A DNA stretch of 64,000 bases from Thalassolituus sp. UBA1087 (GTDB lineage: Bacteria; Pseudomonadota; Gammaproteobacteria; Pseudomonadales; Oceanobacteraceae), in contig DCCG01000041.1 in NCBI GenBank assembly GCA_002314145.1, positions 89,417-153,416 of the forward strand. The letters are read 5' to 3'. The position numbers and the translations under genes were made by a program. The notes below the pieces were generated by a model, which worked only from the letters and a program-made list of their open reading frames with translations, did no database searches and was not told the DNA's origin. This document shows positions 45,061 to 52,724 of the stretch, one piece after another; position 1 is the first letter of the stretch, and every line of letters starts with the position of its first letter.

Positions 45061-46371
45061 ATGGCTATCTGGACACTAGGAATCAACCACAAAACGGCAC
45101 CCGTAGCCGTGCGTGAACGGGTTTCATTTGATCCGGCAACAATGGCTGGCGTTCTCACCGAGGTGCAGTCGCTGGACCCGGTGTCTGAGGTGGTGATTCT
45201 CTCAACCTGTAACCGCACCGAAATTTACTGTTCGGCAGAGCAGCTGAATGAAGAGCTGATTGCCGGCTGGTTGTCTGAGCATCATGGCATCGATCCGTCC
45301 GATCTCAGCAGCGCCCTGTATTGCCTGAATGATGATAAAGCCGTGCAGCACACTATGCGGGTGGCCAGCGGGCTGGATTCGCTGGTGCTGGGCGAGCCAC
45401 AGATTCTCGGGCAAATGAAGTCGGCGTTTGCCGTGGCTCAGGAGGCGGGCACCGTCGGTTCTGAACTCGGCCGTCTGTTCCGTCAGACCTTCTCCATTGC
45501 CAAGCGCGTACGCACGGATACCGCCATCGGTGAAAACCCGGTATCGGTGGCCTTTGCCGCGGTGCGTATGGCACAACATATTTTTGCCGATATGAGCGCC
45601 TCCACCGCGCTGCTGATCGGCGCCGGTGAAACCATCGAACTGGTTGCCCGCCACCTGCATCAGGCCGGTGTTAAGCAGATCACCCTGGCCAACCGGACCC
45701 TGGCCCGGGCGCAGGCGCTGGCGCAGGAGTTCCACGCTGAGGCGGTGTTGCTGGAAGATATTCCCACCGTGCTGCCACGGGCCGATATTGTGATTTCTTC
45801 CACCGCCAGTCCTCTGCCGATTCTGGGGAAAGGGGCGGTAGAGAAAGCACAGAAAAAACGACGCCATAAACCGGTATTTATGGTGGATATTGCCGTGCCG
45901 CGGGATATTGAAGAAGAAGTCGGCTCGCTGTCAGACGTGTACCTTTATACCGTCGACGATCTGCGCAGCATCATTGAAGAAAACGTGCGCTCACGGGAAG
46001 ACGCCGCCAAGCAGGCAGAGGAACTGATTCTCGCCGGTGTGGATCACTTTATGCGTGAGCTGAAGGCGCTGAACGCGGTACAGACGCTCACCGATCTGCG
46101 CGCCAGCGTCGATGTGCTGCGCGAAGAGCAGTTGGCAAAAGCACTGAAACAACTGCAGAATGGCGCCGATGCTGAAAAAGTGCTGCGTCAGTTCGCCCAC
46201 ACCTTCAGCAATAAAGTCCTGCACGCGCCGACATCCATGTTGCGCAAAGCCGGTTCCGAAGGGCGTCTGGAAGTACTGGACTGGACCCGGGAGCTGTTTA
46301 ATCTCAATACTGATTCTGCCATGCAGGAACAACCAGCGGTCGTGAAAACGCCCGCCAAAGACTCTGAATAA
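45061..46371 (+). CDS. hemA: Glutamyl-tRNA reductase HemA
   Basis: The 436-residue enzyme makes glutamate semialdehyde for heme. The nucleophilic cysteine is C50 in LSTCNRTE, the position known in E. coli, and the NADPH fold begins LLIGAGETIELVA. The ATG at 45061 matches the family N terminus MAIWTLGINHKTAP; the open upstream frame is not coding. A TATAAT hexamer at 44990-44995 may be its -10 box. It is divergent from the TPR gene and three bases before prfA. Confidence 0.96.
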   Translation: MAIWTLGINHKTAPVAVRERVSFDPATMAGVLTEVQSLDPVSEVVILSTCNRTEIYCSAEQLNEELIAGWLSEHHGIDPSDLSSALYCLNDDKAVQHTMRVASGLDSLVLGEPQILGQMKSAFAVAQEAGTVGSELGRLFRQTFSIAKRVRTDTAIGENPVSVAFAAVRMAQHIFADMSASTALLIGAGETIELVARHLHQAGVKQITLANRTLARAQALAQEFHAEAVLLEDIPTVLPRADIVISSTASPLPILGKGAVEKAQKKRRHKPVFMVDIAVPRDIEEEVGSLSDVYLYTVDDLRSIIEENVRSREDAAKQAEELILAGVDHFMRELKALNAVQTLTDLRASVDVLREEQLAKALKQLQNGADAEKVLRQFAHTFSNKVLHAPTSMLRKAGSEGRLEVLDWTRELFNLNTDSAMQEQPAVVKTPAKDSE

Positions 46372-46374
46372 TTC

Positions 46375-47463
46375 ATGAAAAGCTCAATTCTCAGCAAAAT
46401 CGAATATCTGCGCGATCGTTACGAAGAAGTCGGCCACCTGTTATCCGAGCCCGATGCGGCCAGTGATCAGGACCGCTTCCGCAATCTGTCGAAAGAATAT
46501 GCTGAGCTGGAAACCATTGCCCATACCTACAGTGCTTATGAACAGGTGCTGGCCGATCTGGAAGAAGCTCAGTTGCTGGCCGGGGATGACGATCCGGATA
46601 TGCGCGCCATGGGCGAAGAAGAACTGGAAAATGCCAAAGAGCGGCAACAGGCGCTGGAACAGGAAATTGAAATTCTGCTGTTGCCGAAAGACCCGGACGA
46701 CGGCCGCAACGTGATTCTGGAAATCCGTGCCGGTACCGGGGGCGATGAGGCGGCGATATTTGCCGGTGATCTGTACCGCATGTATACCCGCTACGCGGAA
46801 AGCCGTGGCTGGCGCACCGAGATGCTCAGCGCCAGTGAAGGTGAGCACGGCGGTTATAAAGAAGTGATTACCCGGATTTCCGGCACTGATGTGTATTCTC
46901 AGCTGAAATTTGAATCCGGCGCCCACCGTGTACAGCGGGTACCGGAAACCGAGAGCCAGGGCCGTATTCATACCTCCGCCTGTACCGTGGCGGTGATGCC
47001 GGAAGTGGGCGAAGAAGAAGAAATCGACATCAACAAAAACGATCTGCGGGTGGACACCTTCCGTGCCTCCGGTGCCGGTGGTCAGCACGTCAACAAAACC
47101 GATTCCGCCATTCGCATTACCCATCTGCCTACCGGGCTGGTGGTGGAATGTCAGGACGAACGTTCACAGCATAAGAACCGCGCCAAAGCCATGGCCATGC
47201 TGGCCACGCGGCTGCGTGACGCCCAGTTACAGGTGGCACAGGCGGAACAGGCCGCGGCACGTAAAAGCCTGGTGGGTTCCGGCGACCGCTCCGAGCGTAT
47301 CCGCACGTACAATTATCCTCAGGGCCGGGTTACCGATCACCGCATCAACCTCACGCTGTATAAGCTGGAAGAAATTGTGCAGGGCGATCTGAATCCGGTG
47401 CTGGAACCTCTGATCCGTGAGCATCAGGCGAACCTGTTGGCCGAGATGGCTGAAAGCGCGTGA
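46375..47463 (+). CDS. prfA: Peptide chain release factor 1
   Basis: The 362-residue factor reads UAA and UAG. The GGQ motif lies in RASGAGGQHVNKTDSAIR and is the glutamine methylated by PrmC, encoded next. The PCRF domain occupies the first half. The gene overlaps prmC by four bases (GTGA), so enzyme and substrate are cotranslated. Confidence 0.98.
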   Translation: MKSSILSKIEYLRDRYEEVGHLLSEPDAASDQDRFRNLSKEYAELETIAHTYSAYEQVLADLEEAQLLAGDDDPDMRAMGEEELENAKERQQALEQEIEILLLPKDPDDGRNVILEIRAGTGGDEAAIFAGDLYRMYTRYAESRGWRTEMLSASEGEHGGYKEVITRISGTDVYSQLKFESGAHRVQRVPETESQGRIHTSACTVAVMPEVGEEEEIDINKNDLRVDTFRASGAGGQHVNKTDSAIRITHLPTGLVVECQDERSQHKNRAKAMAMLATRLRDAQLQVAQAEQAAARKSLVGSGDRSERIRTYNYPQGRVTDHRINLTLYKLEEIVQGDLNPVLEPLIREHQANLLAEMAESA

Positions 47464-48317
47464 CGCAGCCGCTGTGCATCAGCCACTGGCTGCGTCAGGC
47501 CGCTGAGACGCTGGCGGCTTCCTCTGATTCGGCCCGCGCCGACGCCGAATACCTGCTTGCCTTTGTGCTGCAACAGAGCCGTACCTGGCTGCACACCTGG
47601 AGCGACCGCACGCTGACGGGGGAACAGCAGGCCCGGGCTGATGCCTTACTGCAACGCCGCGCTGGCGGCGAACCCGTTGCTTATCTGTGTGGCGAGCAGG
47701 GCTTCTGGTCGCTGTTGCTGGACGTTAACCCCTCAACCCTTATTCCCCGGGCAGATACCGAAACCCTGATTGAATGGGCGCTTGAATTGCCTTTGCCGGC
47801 GACGGCCAGTGTACTGGACCTCGGCACCGGCACAGGTGCTATCGCACTGGCACTAGCCAGCGAACAGCCATCCTGGCAACTGTTGGGCGTGGACTTTCAG
47901 GCCGGCGCCGTGGCGCTGGCCCAGAAGAATGCGCTGAAAAATAACCTGCCACGGGTAGCGTTCCAGCAATCTGACTGGTTGTCTGCGGTGCAGGGCCGCT
48001 TTGATCTGATCGTCAGTAACCCGCCTTATATTGATGGCGCTGATCCGCATCTGGATCAGGGCGATGTGCGTTTCGAGCCGCGCTCGGCACTGGTGGCTGA
48101 GGCTCACGGCCTGGCTGACCTGCGCCACATTATTGAACAGGCACCGGATTTTCTGAAAGATGACGGCTGGTTATTGCTTGAGCATGGCTGGCAACAGGCG
48201 GATGCTGTGTGCGATATGCTCCGTCAGCGCGGTTTCTGCGATGTTGAAAACCGCCGTGATCTGGGCGCTAATCCGAGAATCAGTGGCGGGCGCTGGCCTG
48301 CCCGACGTCTGGCCTGA
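47460..48317 (+). CDS. prmC: Release factor glutamine methyltransferase PrmC
   Basis: This 285-residue SAM-dependent enzyme methylates the GGQ glutamine of release factors. The LDLGTGTGAIALALA SAM loop and the catalytic SNPPYID motif are present. The start is a GTG overlapping the prfA stop. moeB follows after 12 bases. Confidence 0.96.
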   Translation: MTQPLCISHWLRQAAETLAASSDSARADAEYLLAFVLQQSRTWLHTWSDRTLTGEQQARADALLQRRAGGEPVAYLCGEQGFWSLLLDVNPSTLIPRADTETLIEWALELPLPATASVLDLGTGTGAIALALASEQPSWQLLGVDFQAGAVALAQKNALKNNLPRVAFQQSDWLSAVQGRFDLIVSNPPYIDGADPHLDQGDVRFEPRSALVAEAHGLADLRHIIEQAPDFLKDDGWLLLEHGWQQADAVCDMLRQRGFCDVENRRDLGANPRISGGRWPARRLA

Positions 48318-48329
48318 GAGGATCTGTCG

Positions 48330-49082
48330 ATGAATGATGATCAGCTGCTGCGCTACAGCCGCCATATTCTGCTGCCTCAGATGGATGTGGAAGGGCAGGA
48401 GAAGCTGCTCGCCGCCCATGTGATGGTGGTCGGGCTTGGCGGGCTGGGCAGTCCGGTGGTGCAATATCTGGCCGCCAGTGGCGTCGGGCGCCTGACGCTG
48501 GTAGATCACGACCAGGTGGAACTCTCCAACCTGCAGCGTCAGCCTTTGTACCGCACGGACGATATCGGCAGCGGCAAGGCGCTGTCGGCGGCAGCAGCCG
48601 TGGCGGAGCTGAATCCGGACGTGAAAGTGGATATTGCTCAGGTCCGTGCCGATGAGAGCTGGTTTGCCAGTCATCTGAGTGATGTGGATCTGGTGCTGGA
48701 TTGTACGGATAACGCCGCCGTGCGTTATGCGCTGAACCGGGTTTGCCTGCAAACCGCAACGCCCTGGGTCTCCGCTGCGGCGGTGGGATTATCCGGACAG
48801 ATTACCCTGTTTAACCCATCCGCAGATGATTCCCCCTGTTATGCCTGTTTATATCCGGATCTGTCGGATGAGCAGCTCAGTTGCGCCACCAGTGGGGTAT
48901 TGTCGCCGCTGGTCGGCGTGATGGGCAGCCTGCAGGCGCTGGAGGCGGTCAAATTTCTTGCAGAGATCGGCGAGCCCCTGCGTCAGACTCTGTTAACCCT
49001 GGATGCCGGTGCCTGTGAATGGCGGCGCTGGGGGATTCAGAAACGTCCCCAATGTCCGGCGTGTGGCGCAAAATGTGACTGA
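48330..49082 (+). CDS. moeB: ThiF/MoeB-type adenylyltransferase
   Basis: The 250-residue E1-like enzyme adenylates a sulfur-carrier protein. The ATP loop VVGLGGLGSPVVQYLA is present, along with LQRQPLYRTDDIG and two zinc-binding cysteine pairs (CYAC and CPAC). Position after prfA-prmC matches the moeB locus of related bacteria; HesA or ThiF activity cannot be excluded. Its stop codon overlaps the first inverted repeat of the sqr regulatory region. Confidence 0.88.
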   Translation: MNDDQLLRYSRHILLPQMDVEGQEKLLAAHVMVVGLGGLGSPVVQYLAASGVGRLTLVDHDQVELSNLQRQPLYRTDDIGSGKALSAAAAVAELNPDVKVDIAQVRADESWFASHLSDVDLVLDCTDNAAVRYALNRVCLQTATPWVSAAAVGLSGQITLFNPSADDSPCYACLYPDLSDEQLSCATSGVLSPLVGVMGSLQALEAVKFLAEIGEPLRQTLLTLDAGACEWRRWGIQKRPQCPACGAKCD

Positions 49083-49116
49083 CATTTTTGTCACCCATCT
49101 GACACTCAATCTGTCA
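49080..49116. promoter_or_regulatory. Pair of inverted repeats, candidate activator sites for sqr
   Basis: TGACA-TTTT-TGTCA (49080-49093) and TGACA-CTCAATC-TGTCA (49100-49116) begin 20 bases apart, two helical turns, and lie about 120-155 bases before the sigma-54 promoter at 49234. That is the usual position of enhancer sites for a sigma-54 activator. Confidence 0.55.
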
Positions 49117-49233
49117 TACCCCGCAATACATTCCTTCGCTGGCTCGTTTTGACCACTACAGAAGCCAACAAAAATACTGTGAAATCAGTCACTTAAATTA
49201 AATAATACTACTTTATGCCTATACGGTTATGTC

Positions 49234-49249
49234 TGGCATCGCCTTTGCT
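49234..49249 (+). promoter_or_regulatory. Sigma-54 promoter of the sqr gene
   Basis: TGGCATCGCCTTTGCT matches the sigma-54 consensus TGGCAC-N5-TTGCW at every defined position except T for the C of the first block, with the exact GG-to-GC spacing. The start would fall near 49260, about 40 bases before the ATG. Confidence 0.78.
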
Positions 49250-49298
49250 GAATGAATCACTACACCTAAAACAACATTGCACAACATAAGGGGCAGTT

Positions 49299-50588
49299 AT
49301 GGCCAGAGTGATCGTTCTTGGTGCCGGTACCGGTGGTATGGCAGGCGCTTACGAAATCCGTGAAATCCTGAATAAAGAGCACCAGGTAACCGTTATTAAT
49401 GACAGGGAAGACTTCCAATTTGTTCCCTCTAATCCATGGATTGCCGTTGGCTGGCGTGACCGCCCGGAAGTCAGTTTTCCTATCCGTCCGTATCTGGAAA
49501 AGAAAGGCATTGAATTCATCGCCTCGGCGGCCGTCAGTATTGATGCCAAAGCCAATAAAATTGCCTTAGCCAACGGCGATGTCGAAGAATACGATTATCT
49601 GGTCATCTGTACCGGTCCGAAACTGAACTTTGCTGCGGTTGAAGGGGCCGGTCCTCATGGTGGCTTCACTCAGTCAGTCTGTACTCTGGATCACTCTGAA
49701 AGCTGCTACGACAACGTGAAAGCCCTGATTGATGATCCCGGCCACGCCATTGTCGGTGCGCTGCCCGGTGCTTCCTGCTTTGGTCCTGCCTATGAATACG
49801 CTTTTATTCTCGACCGCGAGCTGTGTAAGAAAAAAGTCCGCGACCGTGTGCCCATGACCTACGTCACCAGTGAGCCTTATATTGGCCACCTGGGATTAGG
49901 TGGTGTGGGTGATTCCAAGTCCATGATGGAAAGCGAGCTGCGTAACCGTCATATCAAATGGATCACCAACGCCAAAGTGACCAGAATCGAAGATGGCATG
50001 ATGTACGTCGACGAAGTGAACGACGATGGCAGCCTGAAAAAACAGCATGAACTGCCGTTTAAGCATTCCATGATGCTGCCGCCTTTCGCCGGGGTTGATC
50101 CGGTTGCCGGGGTGGAAGATCTGGTTAACCCGAAAGGGTTTGTGATCATCGATGAATATCAGCGTAACCCGACCTACAAAAACATCTTCTCCGCCGGGGT
50201 ATGTGTTGCCATTCCGCCGATCGAAGAAACGCCGGTACCGCTGGGCACCCCAAAAACCGGTTATATGATCGAATCCATGATGACCGCTATTGCGCACAAC
50301 CTGGCCTCTGATCTGGATGGCAAAGGCGAAGCCAATCACCGTGGTACCTGGAGTGCCATCTGTCTGGCCGATATGGGGAACACAGGCGCAGCCTTCGTCG
50401 CCATTCCACAGATTCCGCCCCGTAATGTCACCTGGTTCAAGAAAGGCAAATGGGTCCATCTGGCCAAAATCGCCTTTGAAAAATACTTTATGCGTAAGAT
50501 GAAAACCGGTTCCAGTGAACCGATTTATGAGAAGTACACGCTGAAAGCGCTGGGTATTAACCGGTTAAAAAATCACGAAAATCAGTGA
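49299..50588 (+). CDS. sqr: Sulfide:quinone oxidoreductase
   Basis: This 429-residue flavoprotein begins with the FAD loop VLGAGTGGMAGAYEI. Three cysteines stand at 128, 160 and 355, essentially the positions of the redox cysteines of the Acidithiobacillus ferrooxidans enzyme (128, 160, 356), with the surrounding LPGASCFGPAYEY motif. It should oxidise sulfide to polysulfide and pass electrons to quinone at the membrane. The gene stands alone, with a sigma-54 promoter and inverted repeats in front and a strong terminator behind. Confidence 0.92.
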   Translation: MARVIVLGAGTGGMAGAYEIREILNKEHQVTVINDREDFQFVPSNPWIAVGWRDRPEVSFPIRPYLEKKGIEFIASAAVSIDAKANKIALANGDVEEYDYLVICTGPKLNFAAVEGAGPHGGFTQSVCTLDHSESCYDNVKALIDDPGHAIVGALPGASCFGPAYEYAFILDRELCKKKVRDRVPMTYVTSEPYIGHLGLGGVGDSKSMMESELRNRHIKWITNAKVTRIEDGMMYVDEVNDDGSLKKQHELPFKHSMMLPPFAGVDPVAGVEDLVNPKGFVIIDEYQRNPTYKNIFSAGVCVAIPPIEETPVPLGTPKTGYMIESMMTAIAHNLASDLDGKGEANHRGTWSAICLADMGNTGAAFVAIPQIPPRNVTWFKKGKWVHLAKIAFEKYFMRKMKTGSSEPIYEKYTLKALGINRLKNHENQ

Positions 50589-50604
50589 TGGCGGGTAAAC
50601 CCCG

Positions 50605-50642
50605 GATACAAAAAAACCGGCACTTGCCGGTTTTTTTGTATC
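50605..50642. terminator. Bidirectional terminator between sqr and the isomerase gene
   Basis: A perfect 17-base inverted repeat (50605-50621 with 50626-50642) closes the loop ACTT. It contains GC-rich stem bases flanked by seven A and seven T, so it can terminate both convergent genes. Confidence 0.92.
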
Positions 50643-50662
50643 TGTAATCAGCGCGGTGGTAT

Positions 50663-51247
50663 TTATTCCTCACCGAACAGCGAGCAGTCGATCATATCGC
50701 ACAGGCAATGAATCGCCAGCAGGTGCACTTCCTGAATGCGCGCCGTCACATTGCTGGGGACGCGGATCTCCACATCGTCAGCGGTCAGCAGCGAACCCAT
50801 ATGGCCGCCGTCTTTGCCGGACAGGGCAACCACCGTCATATCGCGTTCGTGAGCTGCCTGAATCGCCTGAATGACGTTGGCAGAGTTACCACTGGTAGAA
50901 ATGGCCAGTAACACATCGCCCGGGTTGCCCAGCGCCAGAATCTGCTTGGAGAACACTTCGTTGTAGCTGTAGTCGTTGGCGATAGACGTGATGGTTGATG
51001 CATCTGTGGTCAGCGCAACGGCAGGCAGGCTGGGGCGTTCGCGTTCAAAGCGGTTAAGCAGCTCTGACGAGAAATGCTGGGCATCACCGGCGGAGCCGCC
51101 GTTACCACAGCTGAGGATCTTGCCGCCACTCAGCAGGGCATTCACCATCACCTGTCCACCGCGTTCAATGTAGGGTGGCAGCTGCTCTGCGGCCAGTGTC
51201 TTGGTCTCAATGCTGGCGCCAAAATGGCCGATGATTCTGTTTTGCAC
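50663..51247 (-). CDS. gmhA: SIS-domain phosphosugar isomerase, GmhA/DiaA type
   Basis: The 194-residue SIS protein resembles both sedoheptulose-7-phosphate isomerase (GmhA) and the DnaA-binding protein DiaA. Overall sequence (RFERERPSLPAVALTTD, DVLLAISTSGNS, CLCDMIDCSLF) and locus favour DiaA, but the GmhA catalytic residues are kept: the His/Glu pair in AQHFSSELL and the Gln and His in RIQEVHLLAIH. It may therefore be a catalytic heptose-pathway enzyme, a replication regulator, or both. Confidence 0.8.
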   Translation of the reverse strand: MQNRIIGHFGASIETKTLAAEQLPPYIERGGQVMVNALLSGGKILSCGNGGSAGDAQHFSSELLNRFERERPSLPAVALTTDASTITSIANDYSYNEVFSKQILALGNPGDVLLAISTSGNSANVIQAIQAAHERDMTVVALSGKDGGHMGSLLTADDVEIRVPSNVTARIQEVHLLAIHCLCDMIDCSLFGEE

Positions 51248-51316
51248 AACAAGGCTCCTTCAATTGCAGGCAGCATCATAATCAAGCTGTGAGACAATGC
51301 CAAACCGCATTTATTC

Positions 51317-52210
51317 TCACAGAAATACCATATCCAGCAGCGGATGGGCGGTGTAACTGAAAACGGCGATCTGTACGACCAGCAGAATCAGGCTGAAAAA
51401 CAGTCCGTCGGTGGCGGGGCGGATACCGGATTCAGTGCTGTGACGCTGGCTGCCGGGGCTGCCGTCACAGGCGGACTGCAGCTTCTGCAGTACATCCGCC
51501 ACCTGTTGGCGGGTAAACCCCTGCGCCATGGCTGCTTCATCGCAGCGCTGTTCGCAGGCTGCCGCAAAGTGCGCCAGTAAACGCCGCCGCTGTGGCGGAA
51601 ACCATAACAGACTGGCTTTGGCGAGAATCAGTTTCATCAGATTATCGCGTTGCAGGGCATGGTTGAATTCGTGCAGCAGTACGATCTGCAGTTCCTCGTC
51701 GCTGAGGGCTTGGGTCAGCCCCCGCGACAGAATAATACGCGGCTTCCACAGTCCGCTGCACCATGCCAGCAGCAGCGGCGATTCAATCAGCCGGTAGCTG
51801 TTGTGGCGGTCTTTTGCACTCAGCATCTTTATAGTCTGCAGGCGTTGATGATTTTTCTGCAGTCGCCGTGCGCCGGAAAATAATAACAGTGCCAGGACGA
51901 AGGTGATGGCCGCCGCCAGCAGGGCGCCGCTCACCGAGGCATGGCCGATATCCGGAATATGGGGACCACACACATCATCATGGCAATGGGCGTGAAAAAA
52001 AGCGCCGGCCATTTGCGGATGGGTCAGCAGAATGCAGACCCACAGTGCGGTGATCCAGGGCATCAGGGCCCACAGAGTCAGCAGACGGGTCGTGCGCACC
52101 GCGTTCCAGGGTCCGGTTTTCAGCAGCAGGGGCAGGCACAGACTGCAAAGCCAGGAGGATAAAAGAACAACCGCGGCACCGGCGATGATGATGTCGCTGT
52201 ATTCACTCAT
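51317..52210 (-). CDS. M56 family membrane metallopeptidase without a sensor domain
   Basis: The 297-residue protein has several membrane helices and the zinc motif HEFNH (180-184) followed by EQRCDEAAM. It is half the length of BlaR1 and has no penicillin-binding sensor domain. Between early helices a short loop (about 71-90) carries HAHCHDDVCGPH, a His/Cys cluster suited to metal binding. ATG 52210 overlaps the blaI-type gene stop by eight bases. The pair probably works like BlaR1/BlaI: the peptidase senses a signal and inactivates the repressor. Confidence 0.82.
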   Translation of the reverse strand: MSEYSDIIIAGAAVVLLSSWLCSLCLPLLLKTGPWNAVRTTRLLTLWALMPWITALWVCILLTHPQMAGAFFHAHCHDDVCGPHIPDIGHASVSGALLAAAITFVLALLLFSGARRLQKNHQRLQTIKMLSAKDRHNSYRLIESPLLLAWCSGLWKPRIILSRGLTQALSDEELQIVLLHEFNHALQRDNLMKLILAKASLLWFPPQRRRLLAHFAAACEQRCDEAAMAQGFTRQQVADVLQKLQSACDGSPGSQRHSTESGIRPATDGLFFSLILLVVQIAVFSYTAHPLLDMVFL

Positions 52211-52643
52211 CCGGTGATTCGTTGTTGCCGGAGGTGTGTGTCTTACGGGCTGCGGGTCCGGCCTCGGCCAGATAATCAATAAACCCGGATACCATCACAT
52301 TCATATCACCACCGCCCAGATCGTCGGCAATATCGTGCAGCAGGTTGCTGATAATGTGGCTTTTGCTGATGGCAGCGGTATAGATAAAGGCCCGCCCGGA
52401 TTTATCACGCTGCAGCAGTGCTTTGCGGTGCAGCCGTTCCAGTGTGCTCTGGACCGTGCTCAGGCTGATGTCTTCAGTCAGCTGTGCCTGAACCTGACGG
52501 GCAGAACGCGGACCCTCGCGCCACAGAATTTCCATCAATGCCAGTTCCCGCTGCCCCAGCTCCGGTGTGCGGTTGCGTTTTTTACCTATTCCCAGCCAGC
52601 GTCTGAGGTCAGCGTTTTTTTTCATCCGGGTTGCCTGATTCAT
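52203..52643 (-). CDS. BlaI/MecI/CopY family repressor
   Basis: This 146-residue winged-helix protein contains ELALMEILWREGPRSARQVQ and LSTVQSTLERLHRKALLQR, the family's DNA-binding region, and a helical C terminus for dimerisation and cleavage. It is translationally coupled to the M56 peptidase and divergent from the TonB receptor gene, its likely target. Family members respond to beta-lactams or to copper; no beta-lactamase gene is present. A second ATG lies six codons downstream. Confidence 0.88.
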   Translation of the reverse strand: MNQATRMKKNADLRRWLGIGKKRNRTPELGQRELALMEILWREGPRSARQVQAQLTEDISLSTVQSTLERLHRKALLQRDKSGRAFIYTAAISKSHIISNLLHDIADDLGGGDMNVMVSGFIDYLAEAGPAARKTHTSGNNESPDE

Positions 52644-52647
52644 ATGA

Positions 52648-52692
52648 ACACCGAGGGCTTATCGGTTTTCCCTGCGGTTCTTAAAATGGTGT
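52648..52692. promoter_or_regulatory. Imperfect inverted repeat between the BlaI-type and TonB receptor genes
   Basis: ATATGAACACC (52642-52652) faces GGTGTGAATAT (52688-52698) across the divergent promoter region. The ACACC/GGTGT arms match exactly and two inner bases differ. It could hold repressor sites for both directions. It is not the TACA/TGTA form of classical BlaI or CopY operators. Confidence 0.3.
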
Positions 52693-52708
52693 GAATATTA
52701 TCATTAAA
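52690..52708 (-). promoter_or_regulatory. Weak Fur-box-like sequence before the TonB receptor gene
   Basis: On the minus strand TTTAATGATAATATTCACA matches the 19-base Fur consensus at 12 positions, including TAATGATAAT without interruption. It lies 17 bases before the receptor ATG. The region is AT-rich, so chance is possible. Confidence 0.28.
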
Positions 52709-52724
52709 TTGAACGGAGCAAGGT

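Noticed and set aside
51317..52643. Beta-lactam-sensing BlaR1/BlaI pair
   Set aside because: The membrane peptidase lacks the penicillin-binding sensor domain and no beta-lactamase or PBP2a gene is nearby, so antibiotic sensing is not supported.
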